In this document: positions 27,666-34,853 of the stretch, piece after piece
Position numbering within the stretch: the stretch's first letter is position 1
Layout: each line of letters opens with the position of its first letter
Source: Mucilaginibacter lappiensis
Lineage (GTDB): Bacteria > Bacteroidota > Bacteroidia > Sphingobacteriales > Sphingobacteriaceae
Direction of reading: 5' to 3'
NCBI RefSeq assembly: GCF_900155965.1
Contig: NZ_FTMG01000002.1
Span: 310,001 to 374,000 of the forward strand
Length of the DNA stretch: 64,000 bases
Program-made: the position numbers and the translations under genes
The notes under the pieces: generated by a model
Seen by the model: only the letters and a program-made list of their open reading frames with translations
Told to the model about the DNA's origin: nothing
Databases searched by the model: none

Positions 27666-27744
27666 GTATCAAGTAGCTAGTATCAAGACTTTTTGCAAAC
27701 GTCTTAAAACAAATGCAGCTGTCGTGATACTAGCTACTTGATAC
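27666..27744. repeat. 24-bp word-type inverted repeat
   Basis: Arms 27666-27689 (gtatcaagtagctagtatca type) and 27721-27744 match with two mismatches and use the same words as the repeat at 25927. It lies between the YtxH gene and the next gene. Confidence 0.75.
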
Positions 27745-27781
27745 CAATATAACAAACAAGATACTCACATCAATAATATCT

Positions 27782-28132
27782 ATGGAAGCCAAAAAAGAAA
27801 CACCACCACCATTACCTCCCATTGTTGACCAGCTGAAAGAATATGCCGAAACGCGTTTTAAGCTTTTGAAATATGAGGCTATTGAAGGTGGAACTTCAAT
27901 TTTAGCCAGTATGATTACGGATGTTATTACCGCAGTAAGCATGGTGCTGGCCTTTATGTTTGCCAGTCTTACTTTAGCTTTTTATCTGGCCTATTTGTTA
28001 AATTCAGATTGGGAGGGCTTTGGGTGTGTAGCACTTATTTATTTAATAATAGCCGTTGTTGTAAAGCTCAATAAAGAGCGTATTGAAAAGCCGTTGATTA
28101 ACCTTTTCATACAAAAACTGTTTAAAAAATAA
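27782..28132 (+). CDS. Phage-holin-family / DUF1469-like membrane protein
   Basis: A 116-residue protein with a Pro-rich soluble N-terminus (TPPPLPPIVDQLKEYAETRFKLLKYEA) and two membrane helices (about 44-68 and 73-95), ending with a basic tail. This matches the YqjE/DUF1469 (Actinobacteriophage holin-superfamily) layout. These genes often follow YtxH/ElaB-like genes and are linked to membrane stress. It is unlikely to be a lytic holin here because no phage genes are near. It is separated from the next gene by 3 nt. Confidence 0.8.
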   Translation: MEAKKETPPPLPPIVDQLKEYAETRFKLLKYEAIEGGTSILASMITDVITAVSMVLAFMFASLTLAFYLAYLLNSDWEGFGCVALIYLIIAVVVKLNKERIEKPLINLFIQKLFKK

Positions 28133-28135
28133 AGT

Positions 28136-28579
28136 ATGGACGTTTCAATAAAAAATATTACAGATTTGCAGGAAGAGATTGCGAGGATACGCATTATTGA
28201 AGCCCAGCAGGGCCAAGAACTGGGCAAGCGCTTTAATAGCCCCTCGGCTATATTTGCCAGTATCATGTCGTTAATAAATTCTGGAAATAGAAAGGACGGC
28301 GATGACCATCCGGGTATTTTTAACCAGGACTTTTTTGGTTTACTCTCCAGAATTGTATTGCCCGTTACGCTGAATAAAACGCTGTTTAAACGCTCTAACT
28401 TTTTAGTTAAAACACTAGTTGGCCTGGTATCGCAAAAAGCCTCAAACTATATCAGCAGTGATGCCATACATGGTTTATGGGATAAAGTAAAATCTGCAGT
28501 TCATTCGGCCATTTCAAGTAAAGCGGAAACTCCGCGTAAAGGTGGCATGCCCAATGTACCGCCGCCGGTAGTGATGTAG
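28136..28579 (+). CDS. Conserved hypothetical protein of the YtxH/holin cluster
   Basis: A 147-residue protein, unrecognised. It begins with a soluble helix (ITDLQEEIARIRIIEAQQGQELGKRF), has a middle region with hydrophobic stretches (LLSRIVLPVTLNKTLFKRSN, FLVKTLVGLVSQKASNYI) and a Pro-rich C-terminus (PNVPPPVVM). It could be peripheral to the membrane. Three nucleotides separate it from the holin-like gene, so the two form an operon with the YtxH gene. No catalytic motif is evident. Confidence 0.75.
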   Translation: MDVSIKNITDLQEEIARIRIIEAQQGQELGKRFNSPSAIFASIMSLINSGNRKDGDDHPGIFNQDFFGLLSRIVLPVTLNKTLFKRSNFLVKTLVGLVSQKASNYISSDAIHGLWDKVKSAVHSAISSKAETPRKGGMPNVPPPVVM

Positions 28580-28606
28580 CACTTTAAGTCTTAGGTGTTA
28601 ATGTAA

Positions 28607-28681
28607 AGACGCATATTTGCGTCTTTTTGCATTCAATTATGTTTGTCGGCACTATTTGGCAGGAGACGCAAATATGCGTCT
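28607..28681. repeat. Inverted pair of 18-bp words
   Basis: agacgcatatttgcgtct at 28607-28624 and its exact complement at 28664-28681, 39-bp spacer. Each arm is itself near-palindromic. Confidence 0.85.
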
Positions 28682-28747
28682 CTACAATAGTCCACTTGTG
28701 AAAAGATACCAAAACACCTCAAAAGTTTCACAGTTTGCAGAAAAGCC

Positions 28748-28755
28748 TATTTTTG
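28748..28755 (+). promoter_or_regulatory. -7 box upstream of trmB
   Basis: TATTTTTG matches TAnnTTTG and lies 17 nt before the trmB GTG start, giving a very short leader. No perfect TTG is seen at -33. Confidence 0.5.
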
Positions 28756-28771
28756 CACTTTATTTAAAAAA

Positions 28772-29422
28772 GTGGGAAAAGATAAAATCAGACGCTTTGC
28801 CGAAATTGACACCTTTAGCAACGTATTACAGTTAGATGCCGGTAAACCCTTTAAAGACGAATGGGGCAAAGGTTTTTTTAAGAATAATAACCCGGTGGTG
28901 TTGGAGCTGGCCTGTGGCAAAGGCGAATACACGGTGAACCTGGCCACGCTGTTTCCAGATAAAAACTTTATTGGTATTGATTATAAAGGCAACCGCATTT
29001 GGCGCGGGGCCAAAACCGCGCTGGAAGAAAACGTAACCAACGTGGCCTTTTTACGCATCCAGATCGAAAACCTGCTCGATTATTTTGCCCCTGGCGAAGT
29101 TGACGAGATTTGGATAACCTTTCCCGATCCGCAGCCTCAGTTGAGCCGCGAAAAAAAACGCCTCACTTCTCCCCGCTTCTTAGATAAGTATATCGAAATA
29201 TTAAGACCGGGCGGATGCGTGAATTTAAAAACCGACAATGACGGCCTGCACGCTTATACCGCCGAAAAGATAGAGGAGCTGAAGCTCAAACTCCATATAA
29301 GGACGGAAGATCTGTATCATTCGCCCCATGCCGATGAGGTGCTATCCATTAAAACATATTACGAAAAAAAATACTTAAAAGATAATAAGAACATTAACTA
29401 CCTTAAATTCTCGTTTGCTTAA
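28772..29422 (+). CDS. trmB: tRNA (guanosine(46)-N7)-methyltransferase
   Basis: A 216-residue SAM methyltransferase that makes m7G46 in tRNA variable loops. SAM motif I is LELACGKGEYTVNLA; the following acidic residue lies in FIGIDYKGNRIW; the catalytic strand IWITFPDPQPQ precedes SREKKRLTSPRFLDKY. The motif is FPDPQP rather than the more common FPDPWP. The start is a GTG at 28772, chosen because homologues begin MGKDK(I/L)RRFAEI at this point and no ATG is nearby. Single gene, behind a -7 box. Confidence 0.93.
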   Translation: MGKDKIRRFAEIDTFSNVLQLDAGKPFKDEWGKGFFKNNNPVVLELACGKGEYTVNLATLFPDKNFIGIDYKGNRIWRGAKTALEENVTNVAFLRIQIENLLDYFAPGEVDEIWITFPDPQPQLSREKKRLTSPRFLDKYIEILRPGGCVNLKTDNDGLHAYTAEKIEELKLKLHIRTEDLYHSPHADEVLSIKTYYEKKYLKDNKNINYLKFSFA

Positions 29423-29569
29423 GAGGATTTGGGGTCTGTGGGATTATGAGACTATAGGATAAAGAAACCAATTCACGCGTCATTGCTTCGTACCTCGCAC
29501 ATCGTGATTGCGTTTATAAGCCGTATCTTAGCTTTGAGCTTTCTGCTTTCAACTTTAAGCTTTTTGATC

Positions 29570-29902
29570 ATGGACGATATTAATTTTTTTGATAAAGTAT
29601 ATCAGGTGGCCCGGCTCATACCGGTGGGCAGGGTAACCTCTTATGGCGCCATTGCCAGTTATCTGGGCACAAAAGGCTCATCGCGTATGGTGGGTTACGC
29701 CATGCAGGCAGCAGGCAAAGTAGTGCCTAAAGTGCCAGCACACCGGGTAGTGAACCGCCAGGGTTTGCTTACCGCCAAATTTCATTTCGGCGGCAACCTG
29801 ATGGCCGAATTGCTGGAAAGCGAAGGTGTAAAAGTAAAGGATGATCAGGTACAGGAGTTTAAAACCGTATACTGGGACCCAAACATCGAACTGGCTTTAT
29901 GA
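29570..29902 (+). CDS. Alkyltransferase-like (ATL) MGMT-family protein
   Basis: A 110-residue protein of the O6-alkylguanine-DNA alkyltransferase DNA-binding domain family. It has the helix-turn-helix IPVGRVTSYGAIASYLG, the recognition helix with SSRMVGYAM, and the active-site motif PAHRVVNRQG. The usual PCHR cysteine is Ala, so it cannot accept alkyl groups; such ATL proteins bind O6-alkylguanine and flag it for nucleotide excision repair (known for the family). ATG 29570 is chosen because upstream in-frame codons are a word-type repeat (ttagctttgagctttctgct) and family members begin at this point. Confidence 0.88.
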   Translation: MDDINFFDKVYQVARLIPVGRVTSYGAIASYLGTKGSSRMVGYAMQAAGKVVPKVPAHRVVNRQGLLTAKFHFGGNLMAELLESEGVKVKDDQVQEFKTVYWDPNIELAL

Positions 29903-30002
29903 GCCGGGGTTGCGGTATATGTTAAAATAAGTTAATTATATAAAGCGTAATATTAAAAGATATATCTTTATATAGCCTGATTATTAATCGTTTATCGCAC
30001 CT

Positions 30003-31529
30003 ATGAAAAAGTTTTTTTTATGCTTCATCCTGGCTGGAATATTTGTACAAGTATCCTCAGCGCAAACCGCCACTTTACATATCAATATTGCCAATACAAC
30101 AAGTACCGATTGTTATTTATGGATACCCTATTATAGTTTCAGTCGTGATTTTTTGCAAAAGGGAGAAATCACTTTGGCATTGGATAAGCAAAAAACTGGC
30201 TCGTATACCATCAGCTTAACTCAACCTGTATTTATTAATTTGTATTGTGATGCCGACTCCACCCGCACAAAGTCCCTGAATTATCACTTTTTTTTATCGC
30301 CAGGCGATGATGTCTTTTTTAAGGCCGATTTTAATCAAAAAGATAATGGCATTGTGGTTACTGGCAAAGGGAGCAATAATAATCAGCCATTAGCCGGGAA
30401 CTTAATTGATATTGACCTAAATAAGTTTAATAAAGATACACTACCCAACCAGGTTGTTGCTGTTATCAATAAACAGTACAATCTAAATAAAAAGGCGTTC
30501 GATACCTATTCGATGAAATATAAACCATCTGCAGCCTTCATTAAAAGCTGGCAATATAATTTACAATATTATGCCCCGGACGTTTACTATGGCTTTAAAG
30601 AGCAAGCTAAATATTATGTTGATAAGGATGCATATCACCGTAATGTTGCATCATGGAACCGCGCAACCGATAGTTTATTTTCAGCCATTAAACTAAGTAA
30701 TGATGACGCCTTAATTGCCGACCAATATCTGGGCTTGCTCCGGAATTTTTTATTGCGCGAAAAAGAACGCCTATGGAGCGCAAGCAATGAAACCCCAGAT
30801 GATTTTTATAAACAATGGTACAATACTAATGTTGAAGAGGGCAAAAAGTTGTTCAGTGATGATATGACAAACCTACTGCAGGAAAAAATAATCCATAAAT
30901 ATTTTACCGGAAAAGCAGCGGAGTATGAGTATGGTGTGTTGTTTGATGGCTCATTGGAAGAGCGTAACCCTGTAAATCTGGTTCAAATTTTTGAGCGTTT
31001 TAAAAAACAATATCCAGGGAGTAAATATGTAGAATGGTTTGGGCCCTCCATTGACTCTATAGCCAAAAGACAACAACAGACGTTAAGCAATGAAATGGTT
31101 TTTGTGACCGATAACGGAACAAAGCTAAATTCGTTTGAGGATGTGCTGGCTATAACAAAAGGAAAAACCGTGTTATTAGATATGTGGGGTACCTGGTGCG
31201 GCCCCTGCCGGAGTGAAATTGAAAAGAACAGCCACGCCATTAAAGCGTATTTTAAAGGCAAAGACTTGGATTATTTATATATAGCTAATTATGACTCCAC
31301 CAATGAAAAAAAATGGAAAGAGTTAATTGCTTATTTTGATTTAAAAGGCACACATATTTTATCTAATGAAAAGCTGAGTACTGATATTATGGGAAAAGTG
31401 AAAGGCAGGGGTTATCCAACCTATGTGATCCTTAAAAAGGATGGCACCTATGAACAGTCAAAAGCGGGTTATCCGATGAAAAGAGATGTTTTAATTAAAC
31501 AGCTGGAAGAGGCGTTGGCTATGAAGTGA
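30003..31529 (+). CDS. Exported thioredoxin-fold (TlpA-like) protein
   Basis: A 508-residue protein with a signal peptide ending VSSAQ-TATL. An N-terminal beta-rich region (about 20-130, DUF4369-like in position) and a helical middle part precede a C-terminal thioredoxin domain with WGTWCGPC, where C399 and C402 form the CxxC redox pair, and the cis-Pro loop RGYPTYVIL. It is probably periplasmic and acts on protein thiols. This architecture is common among Bacteroidota TlpA-like proteins, often linked to polysaccharide or nutrient operons, but no such partner is next to it. A distinct substrate cannot be named. Confidence 0.88.
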   Translation: MKKFFLCFILAGIFVQVSSAQTATLHINIANTTSTDCYLWIPYYSFSRDFLQKGEITLALDKQKTGSYTISLTQPVFINLYCDADSTRTKSLNYHFFLSPGDDVFFKADFNQKDNGIVVTGKGSNNNQPLAGNLIDIDLNKFNKDTLPNQVVAVINKQYNLNKKAFDTYSMKYKPSAAFIKSWQYNLQYYAPDVYYGFKEQAKYYVDKDAYHRNVASWNRATDSLFSAIKLSNDDALIADQYLGLLRNFLLREKERLWSASNETPDDFYKQWYNTNVEEGKKLFSDDMTNLLQEKIIHKYFTGKAAEYEYGVLFDGSLEERNPVNLVQIFERFKKQYPGSKYVEWFGPSIDSIAKRQQQTLSNEMVFVTDNGTKLNSFEDVLAITKGKTVLLDMWGTWCGPCRSEIEKNSHAIKAYFKGKDLDYLYIANYDSTNEKKWKELIAYFDLKGTHILSNEKLSTDIMGKVKGRGYPTYVILKKDGTYEQSKAGYPMKRDVLIKQLEEALAMK

Positions 31530-31531
31530 TA

Positions 31532-31891
31532 TTATAATAGCTGGAGCAATTCCATCCGGTTGCCAAACGGATCAATAAAAGCAAAACGTTCCCGGCCGGC
31601 AATCAGGGGTTCTTCCATTATTTCTAATCCATGGCTTTCCAGGTATATGCGTGCAGCCAGCACATCACTAACCTCAAAAGCTGTATGCCTTATAGAGCGG
31701 GGATGGCTATCCTCCACCCCAATATGCAGTTCGATATCTGCTATCCGGAACCAATACCCTGCCGACGAAAAAACACGGGGACGCTCTGTTGGTTCCAGGC
31801 CAATAATGTTGGTATAAAACCGCCGGGCTTCTTCCAGTCTTTCAGGCGGAACGCAGATATGGATATGGTCGGCTCGCTTAAAGTTGATCAT
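31532..31891 (-). CDS. Glyoxalase/VOC-fold protein
   Basis: A 119-residue vicinal-oxygen-chelate protein of two beta-alpha-beta-beta-beta modules. Candidate metal ligands are the His in ADHIHICVPPE, and Glu/His in IELHIGVED, SIRHTAFEVSD and NRMELLQLL. The ends HTAFEV and DPFGNRMEL are typical for VOC family members. It may be a glyoxalase, dioxygenase or resistance protein; no specific reaction can be set. It converges with the thioredoxin-fold gene, their stops only 2 nt apart. Confidence 0.88.
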   Translation of the reverse strand: MINFKRADHIHICVPPERLEEARRFYTNIIGLEPTERPRVFSSAGYWFRIADIELHIGVEDSHPRSIRHTAFEVSDVLAARIYLESHGLEIMEEPLIAGRERFAFIDPFGNRMELLQLL

Positions 31892-31926
31892 GGAGTTATG
31901 TTTGATGAAAATTCGACAGGTACAAA

Positions 31927-31978
31927 AAAGCCGTCCTTTTTATCCCGGTAAATTCAAAGATAAAAAAGACGGCACTTA
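31927..31978 (-). terminator. Terminator of the barrel gene 31991-33259
   Basis: On the minus strand gccgtcttttttatc ... gataaaaaggacggc is followed by a T run. It sits between the barrel gene and the VOC gene. Confidence 0.75.
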
Positions 31979-31990
31979 AACAGATAATAA

Positions 31991-33259
31991 CTATCGGAAA
32001 ATATAATTTACGCCAGCTTGGAATGCCGACTGATCGGCGGAAAAATAAAGGTATTTGCTAAGGGAGGATGGCAGCCAGTAAGCTCCGTAAACCTCCATGC
32101 GCTTATTGATCTGTACGCCTGCTTTTACTGGTATCGAAAATTCAAATCCCTGTAAATCAGGGTATTTGTTTTGTGCTGTCACAGATGTTATAGTGCTGTA
32201 ATGATAGGTAGTTGTGTAATTGTAATTATTGTATTTATAAAAGTTCATGGCCACGCCTAAATCAATAAATGCTTTGAGTTTGTCGGTCGAGTAAAAGTTA
32301 TACATGATTTGAGGTACGGCAGATAAGTGATACACTTTTACGTCAAGCGCATTTGTAGTAATGTTAGTTGCAGATGCTTCGGAAAAGTGGTAACTGTTTA
32401 CGGCACCGGTAATTTCTAGTCTAAAAAGCAGCTTTTCTGTGTACTTATTGATCAATAGATCCATTCCTGCCGCTATAACGGGAGAAATAGCGTTGTCATG
32501 TATGCCATTACTAAATGGGCCGGCTTGCCCCGCAGAGCTGTTAAATTGCAGCTTGCTGTAACGTAAGCCTGCCCCTGCAAAAAAACGAACACCAGAATTG
32601 GAGTTGACCGTCTGCTGGGTAGCTTTACCGCCGTTTAACGCAATGACAGCCGATGTAAGGTCGCTTTCAGCATAATTGGCCTTCTGTATCCTGGTAATAA
32701 TTTTGGTATCGCCCGGCAGATATTGGTAGGCTAGTCTTAATAGTTGGCTAATGTAGCCGTTAATGCCGGTAACAGATCTGCTCTCCTCATCAAAATACAG
32801 GTATTGCCTCAGGTATTCAATGGTATGGGTCTGCTTGTTAAAGATATAGTAGCTGGATTTGAGGTTGTCGGTCCATGCATAAAGCGAAACGTTTTTACCA
32901 TTAACCAGATTTTGTAAAAAAACGGTATCGGTTGTATAGGCTGTATCCGGCGAGTGGCTTAATTGTGCCAATTCAACGGTACTGGTACTTATGTTAACCG
33001 TAAATTTGTCGTAATATTCGGCATTCGTTATCGCAAAGCCATTGGCGTTTGCCACGGTGAATTTTTGCGGTGTTGCCGCAGCCTGTGTTTGTTTAAAATT
33101 GATTTCCCGGGGATTTTTGAGCCACTCACGATAGTCTACAAATCCCTTAAGCGTATCATTTTTACTGTTAATAACGTAACCTGGTTTGTAATTGCTTTGA
33201 GCCTGTAAAAAAAGGGGAGCCTGTGACAGCAAAAGCAGCAGGCAAAATAATTGTTTCAT
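31991..33259 (-). CDS. Outer-membrane beta-barrel-like protein, unknown
   Basis: A 422-residue exported protein with a signal peptide ending PLFLQAQ-SNYKPG. It starts like a common Bacteroidota family (YKPGYVINSKNDTLKGFVDYREW), where the first 180 residues look like a periplasmic domain. The C-terminal half has many amphipathic strands (SGVRFFAGAGLRYSKLQF, AISPVIAAGMDLLIN, KLKAFIDLGVAMNFYKYNNYNYTTTYH) and ends QAGVNYIFR, consistent with an outer-membrane barrel. I cannot assign a ligand. It is transcribed alone and ended by the terminator at 31927. Confidence 0.8.
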   Translation of the reverse strand: MKQLFCLLLLLSQAPLFLQAQSNYKPGYVINSKNDTLKGFVDYREWLKNPREINFKQTQAAATPQKFTVANANGFAITNAEYYDKFTVNISTSTVELAQLSHSPDTAYTTDTVFLQNLVNGKNVSLYAWTDNLKSSYYIFNKQTHTIEYLRQYLYFDEESRSVTGINGYISQLLRLAYQYLPGDTKIITRIQKANYAESDLTSAVIALNGGKATQQTVNSNSGVRFFAGAGLRYSKLQFNSSAGQAGPFSNGIHDNAISPVIAAGMDLLINKYTEKLLFRLEITGAVNSYHFSEASATNITTNALDVKVYHLSAVPQIMYNFYSTDKLKAFIDLGVAMNFYKYNNYNYTTTYHYSTITSVTAQNKYPDLQGFEFSIPVKAGVQINKRMEVYGAYWLPSSLSKYLYFSADQSAFQAGVNYIFR

Positions 33260-33385
33260 TTATAAGAATTAGGTTTACAAAAGTATAAATAAAGCAACAG
33301 AAATAGTGGTCGCGAAAAATTATCTAAAAAAGCAATAAGTCCACATTGTGTAAATGCTAATTAGTTTAGTAAATTTGTGTAAATA

Positions 33386-33637
33386 ACAGCTCTGCTTTTT
33401 ACAAAAGAGCAGGGCTGTTTAATTAAGAAAAGAAAAGCAACAAAAACCAACCGTTTGGTATGTAGTTGATTGATTATGAATTGTATGATGCTTTTTAAAT
33501 CTTTCAAAACACATCAAGGATTTGTTAAAAAGTGTTAAAATCGATGTTTATGAATGAGTTTTGGGTGGTTTTGACCCGTTTTTAGCTCCTTTTTAGGCCA
33601 GAAAATGTTAAAAGCATACCTTTAAAAAGTTTTTGAT
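33386..33637. repeat. Conserved intergenic segment, copy B
   Basis: About 250 bp that align with 21903-22157 over their whole length: a hairpin (cagctctgct / agagcagggctg, 33386-33418), gtttggtatgtagtt, the 29-nt identical block at 33521-33549, and ctttaaaaagtttttg at the end. It precedes the AhpD-like gene. The remainder of the 33260-33681 gap is AT-rich, with a short word repeat (aattcactaatt type) near 33645-33675. Confidence 0.75.
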
Positions 33638-33681
33638 AATCACTAATTCACCAACTCAATAATTCACTAATTAAAACTCCC

Positions 33682-34026
33682 GTGGGAAAACTTGTAGAAG
33701 AATTTGACGCCTATCGTACCAAAATGAACGACAGGGTCATGAAAACCGCCAATACCAATATAAAACGCTTTTTTGCGCTGGACACCACCAGCTATGCCGA
33801 TGGCGCGCTGGATGTTAAAACCAAAGAAATGCTGGGCCTGGTAGCCAGTATGGTTTTACGCTGCGACGATTGTATCAAATACCACCTGGGTAAATGCCAT
33901 GCAGCCGGCGTAAACAGCGATGAACTGAACGAAATATTCATGATTGCCAACCTGGTGGGCGGCTCTATCGTCATACCTCACTACCGCCGGGCGGTGGAGT
34001 ATTGGGATGAATTGAATGAAGCTTAG
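33682..34026 (+). CDS. Carboxymuconolactone decarboxylase family protein (AhpD-like)
   Basis: A 114-residue helical protein of the AhpD/CMD fold. The redox motif VLRCDDCIKYHLGKCHAAG has C-x2-C-x3-H as in active AhpD-type disulfide reductases, which supports a peroxidase-linked or thiol-redox role over lactone decarboxylation. The start is GTG 33682, chosen because it gives the family N-terminus LVEEFDAYRTKMND; the next ATG would cut 14 residues. It is preceded by conserved segment B. The next gene, tag, follows after 34 nt, so they may be co-transcribed. Confidence 0.88.
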   Translation: MGKLVEEFDAYRTKMNDRVMKTANTNIKRFFALDTTSYADGALDVKTKEMLGLVASMVLRCDDCIKYHLGKCHAAGVNSDELNEIFMIANLVGGSIVIPHYRRAVEYWDELNEA

Positions 34027-34060
34027 CAAACAACAGGTTTCATAACTTTTAATCACAAAA

Positions 34061-34642
34061 ATGATGACTTCAGACTCAAAACTTAAGACTTTCGACTTAA
34101 AACGCTGTTCATGGGCCGGTACTGACCCGCTGTACATGGAGTACCATGATAAAGAATGGGGCAAAACCACGCATGACGATAAGGTTCTGTTTGAGTTCCT
34201 TGTCCTCGAATCGGCACAAGCCGGTTTAAGCTGGATCACCATTTTGCGTCGCCGTGAAGGGTATAGGAAAGCGTTTGTCAATTTTGAGGTTAAAAAAGTA
34301 GCTGCCTTTACCGATGATGACGTAGAGCGCCTGATGCAGGATACGGGTATTATCCGCAACCGGCTTAAAATTCTGGCGGCTATCAATAACGCGCAGCTGT
34401 TTATCAAAGTACAACAGGAGTTTGGTTCGTTTGATAAATATCTCTACAGCTTTATGCCCGATGGTAAGCCGATCATCAATCACCCGGAATGGAGCGTACC
34501 TGCGAGTACGGCTATATCTGATGCCATCAGCAAGGATATGAAAAAACGCGGTTTCAAATTTTTCGGCACCACCATTTGCTATGCGCACATGCAGGCTACA
34601 GGGATGGTGAACGACCATTTGGCCAGCTGCGATTTTAGGTAG
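34061..34642 (+). CDS. tag: DNA-3-methyladenine glycosylase I
   Basis: A 193-residue HhH-superfamily glycosylase that removes 3-methyladenine from DNA. The zinc site is visible as Cys and His in KRCSWAGTDPLYMEYHDKEWG and His/Cys in NDHLASCDF at the C-terminus. The catalytic Glu region is FEFLVLESAQAGLSW. Family members begin close to RCSWAG; the first 13 residues here (TSDSKLKTFDLK part) are encoded by a word-type repeat (cagactcaaaacttaagact), so the natural start may have been extended. It sits 34 nt after the AhpD-like gene. Confidence 0.94.
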   Translation: MMTSDSKLKTFDLKRCSWAGTDPLYMEYHDKEWGKTTHDDKVLFEFLVLESAQAGLSWITILRRREGYRKAFVNFEVKKVAAFTDDDVERLMQDTGIIRNRLKILAAINNAQLFIKVQQEFGSFDKYLYSFMPDGKPIINHPEWSVPASTAISDAISKDMKKRGFKFFGTTICYAHMQATGMVNDHLASCDFR

Positions 34643-34853
34643 GGGATTAAACCGATTTGTTTGACGATTTTACTGATTTTTGAGGATGATATCTGGATTT
34701 GATTTTTAGAAAGAGGTTGGTCACTATTCATCAACATAAATTGTATTTTTGAAAAGATACAGATCAATTTAATCTTTAGTATATATCTGCTGATAATCAG
34801 TGCTGTCGCCATATATCGGTGAAATCACAACCATATCAGTGTAATCATAACCA

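Noticed and set aside
27782..28132. Prophage holin
   Set aside because: No phage structural or lysis genes are near; the YtxH/DUF1469 cluster is a chromosomal stress-type set.
28617..28835. 72-codon frame between the YtxH cluster and trmB
   Set aside because: It covers an inverted repeat and the trmB promoter and overlaps the trmB start.
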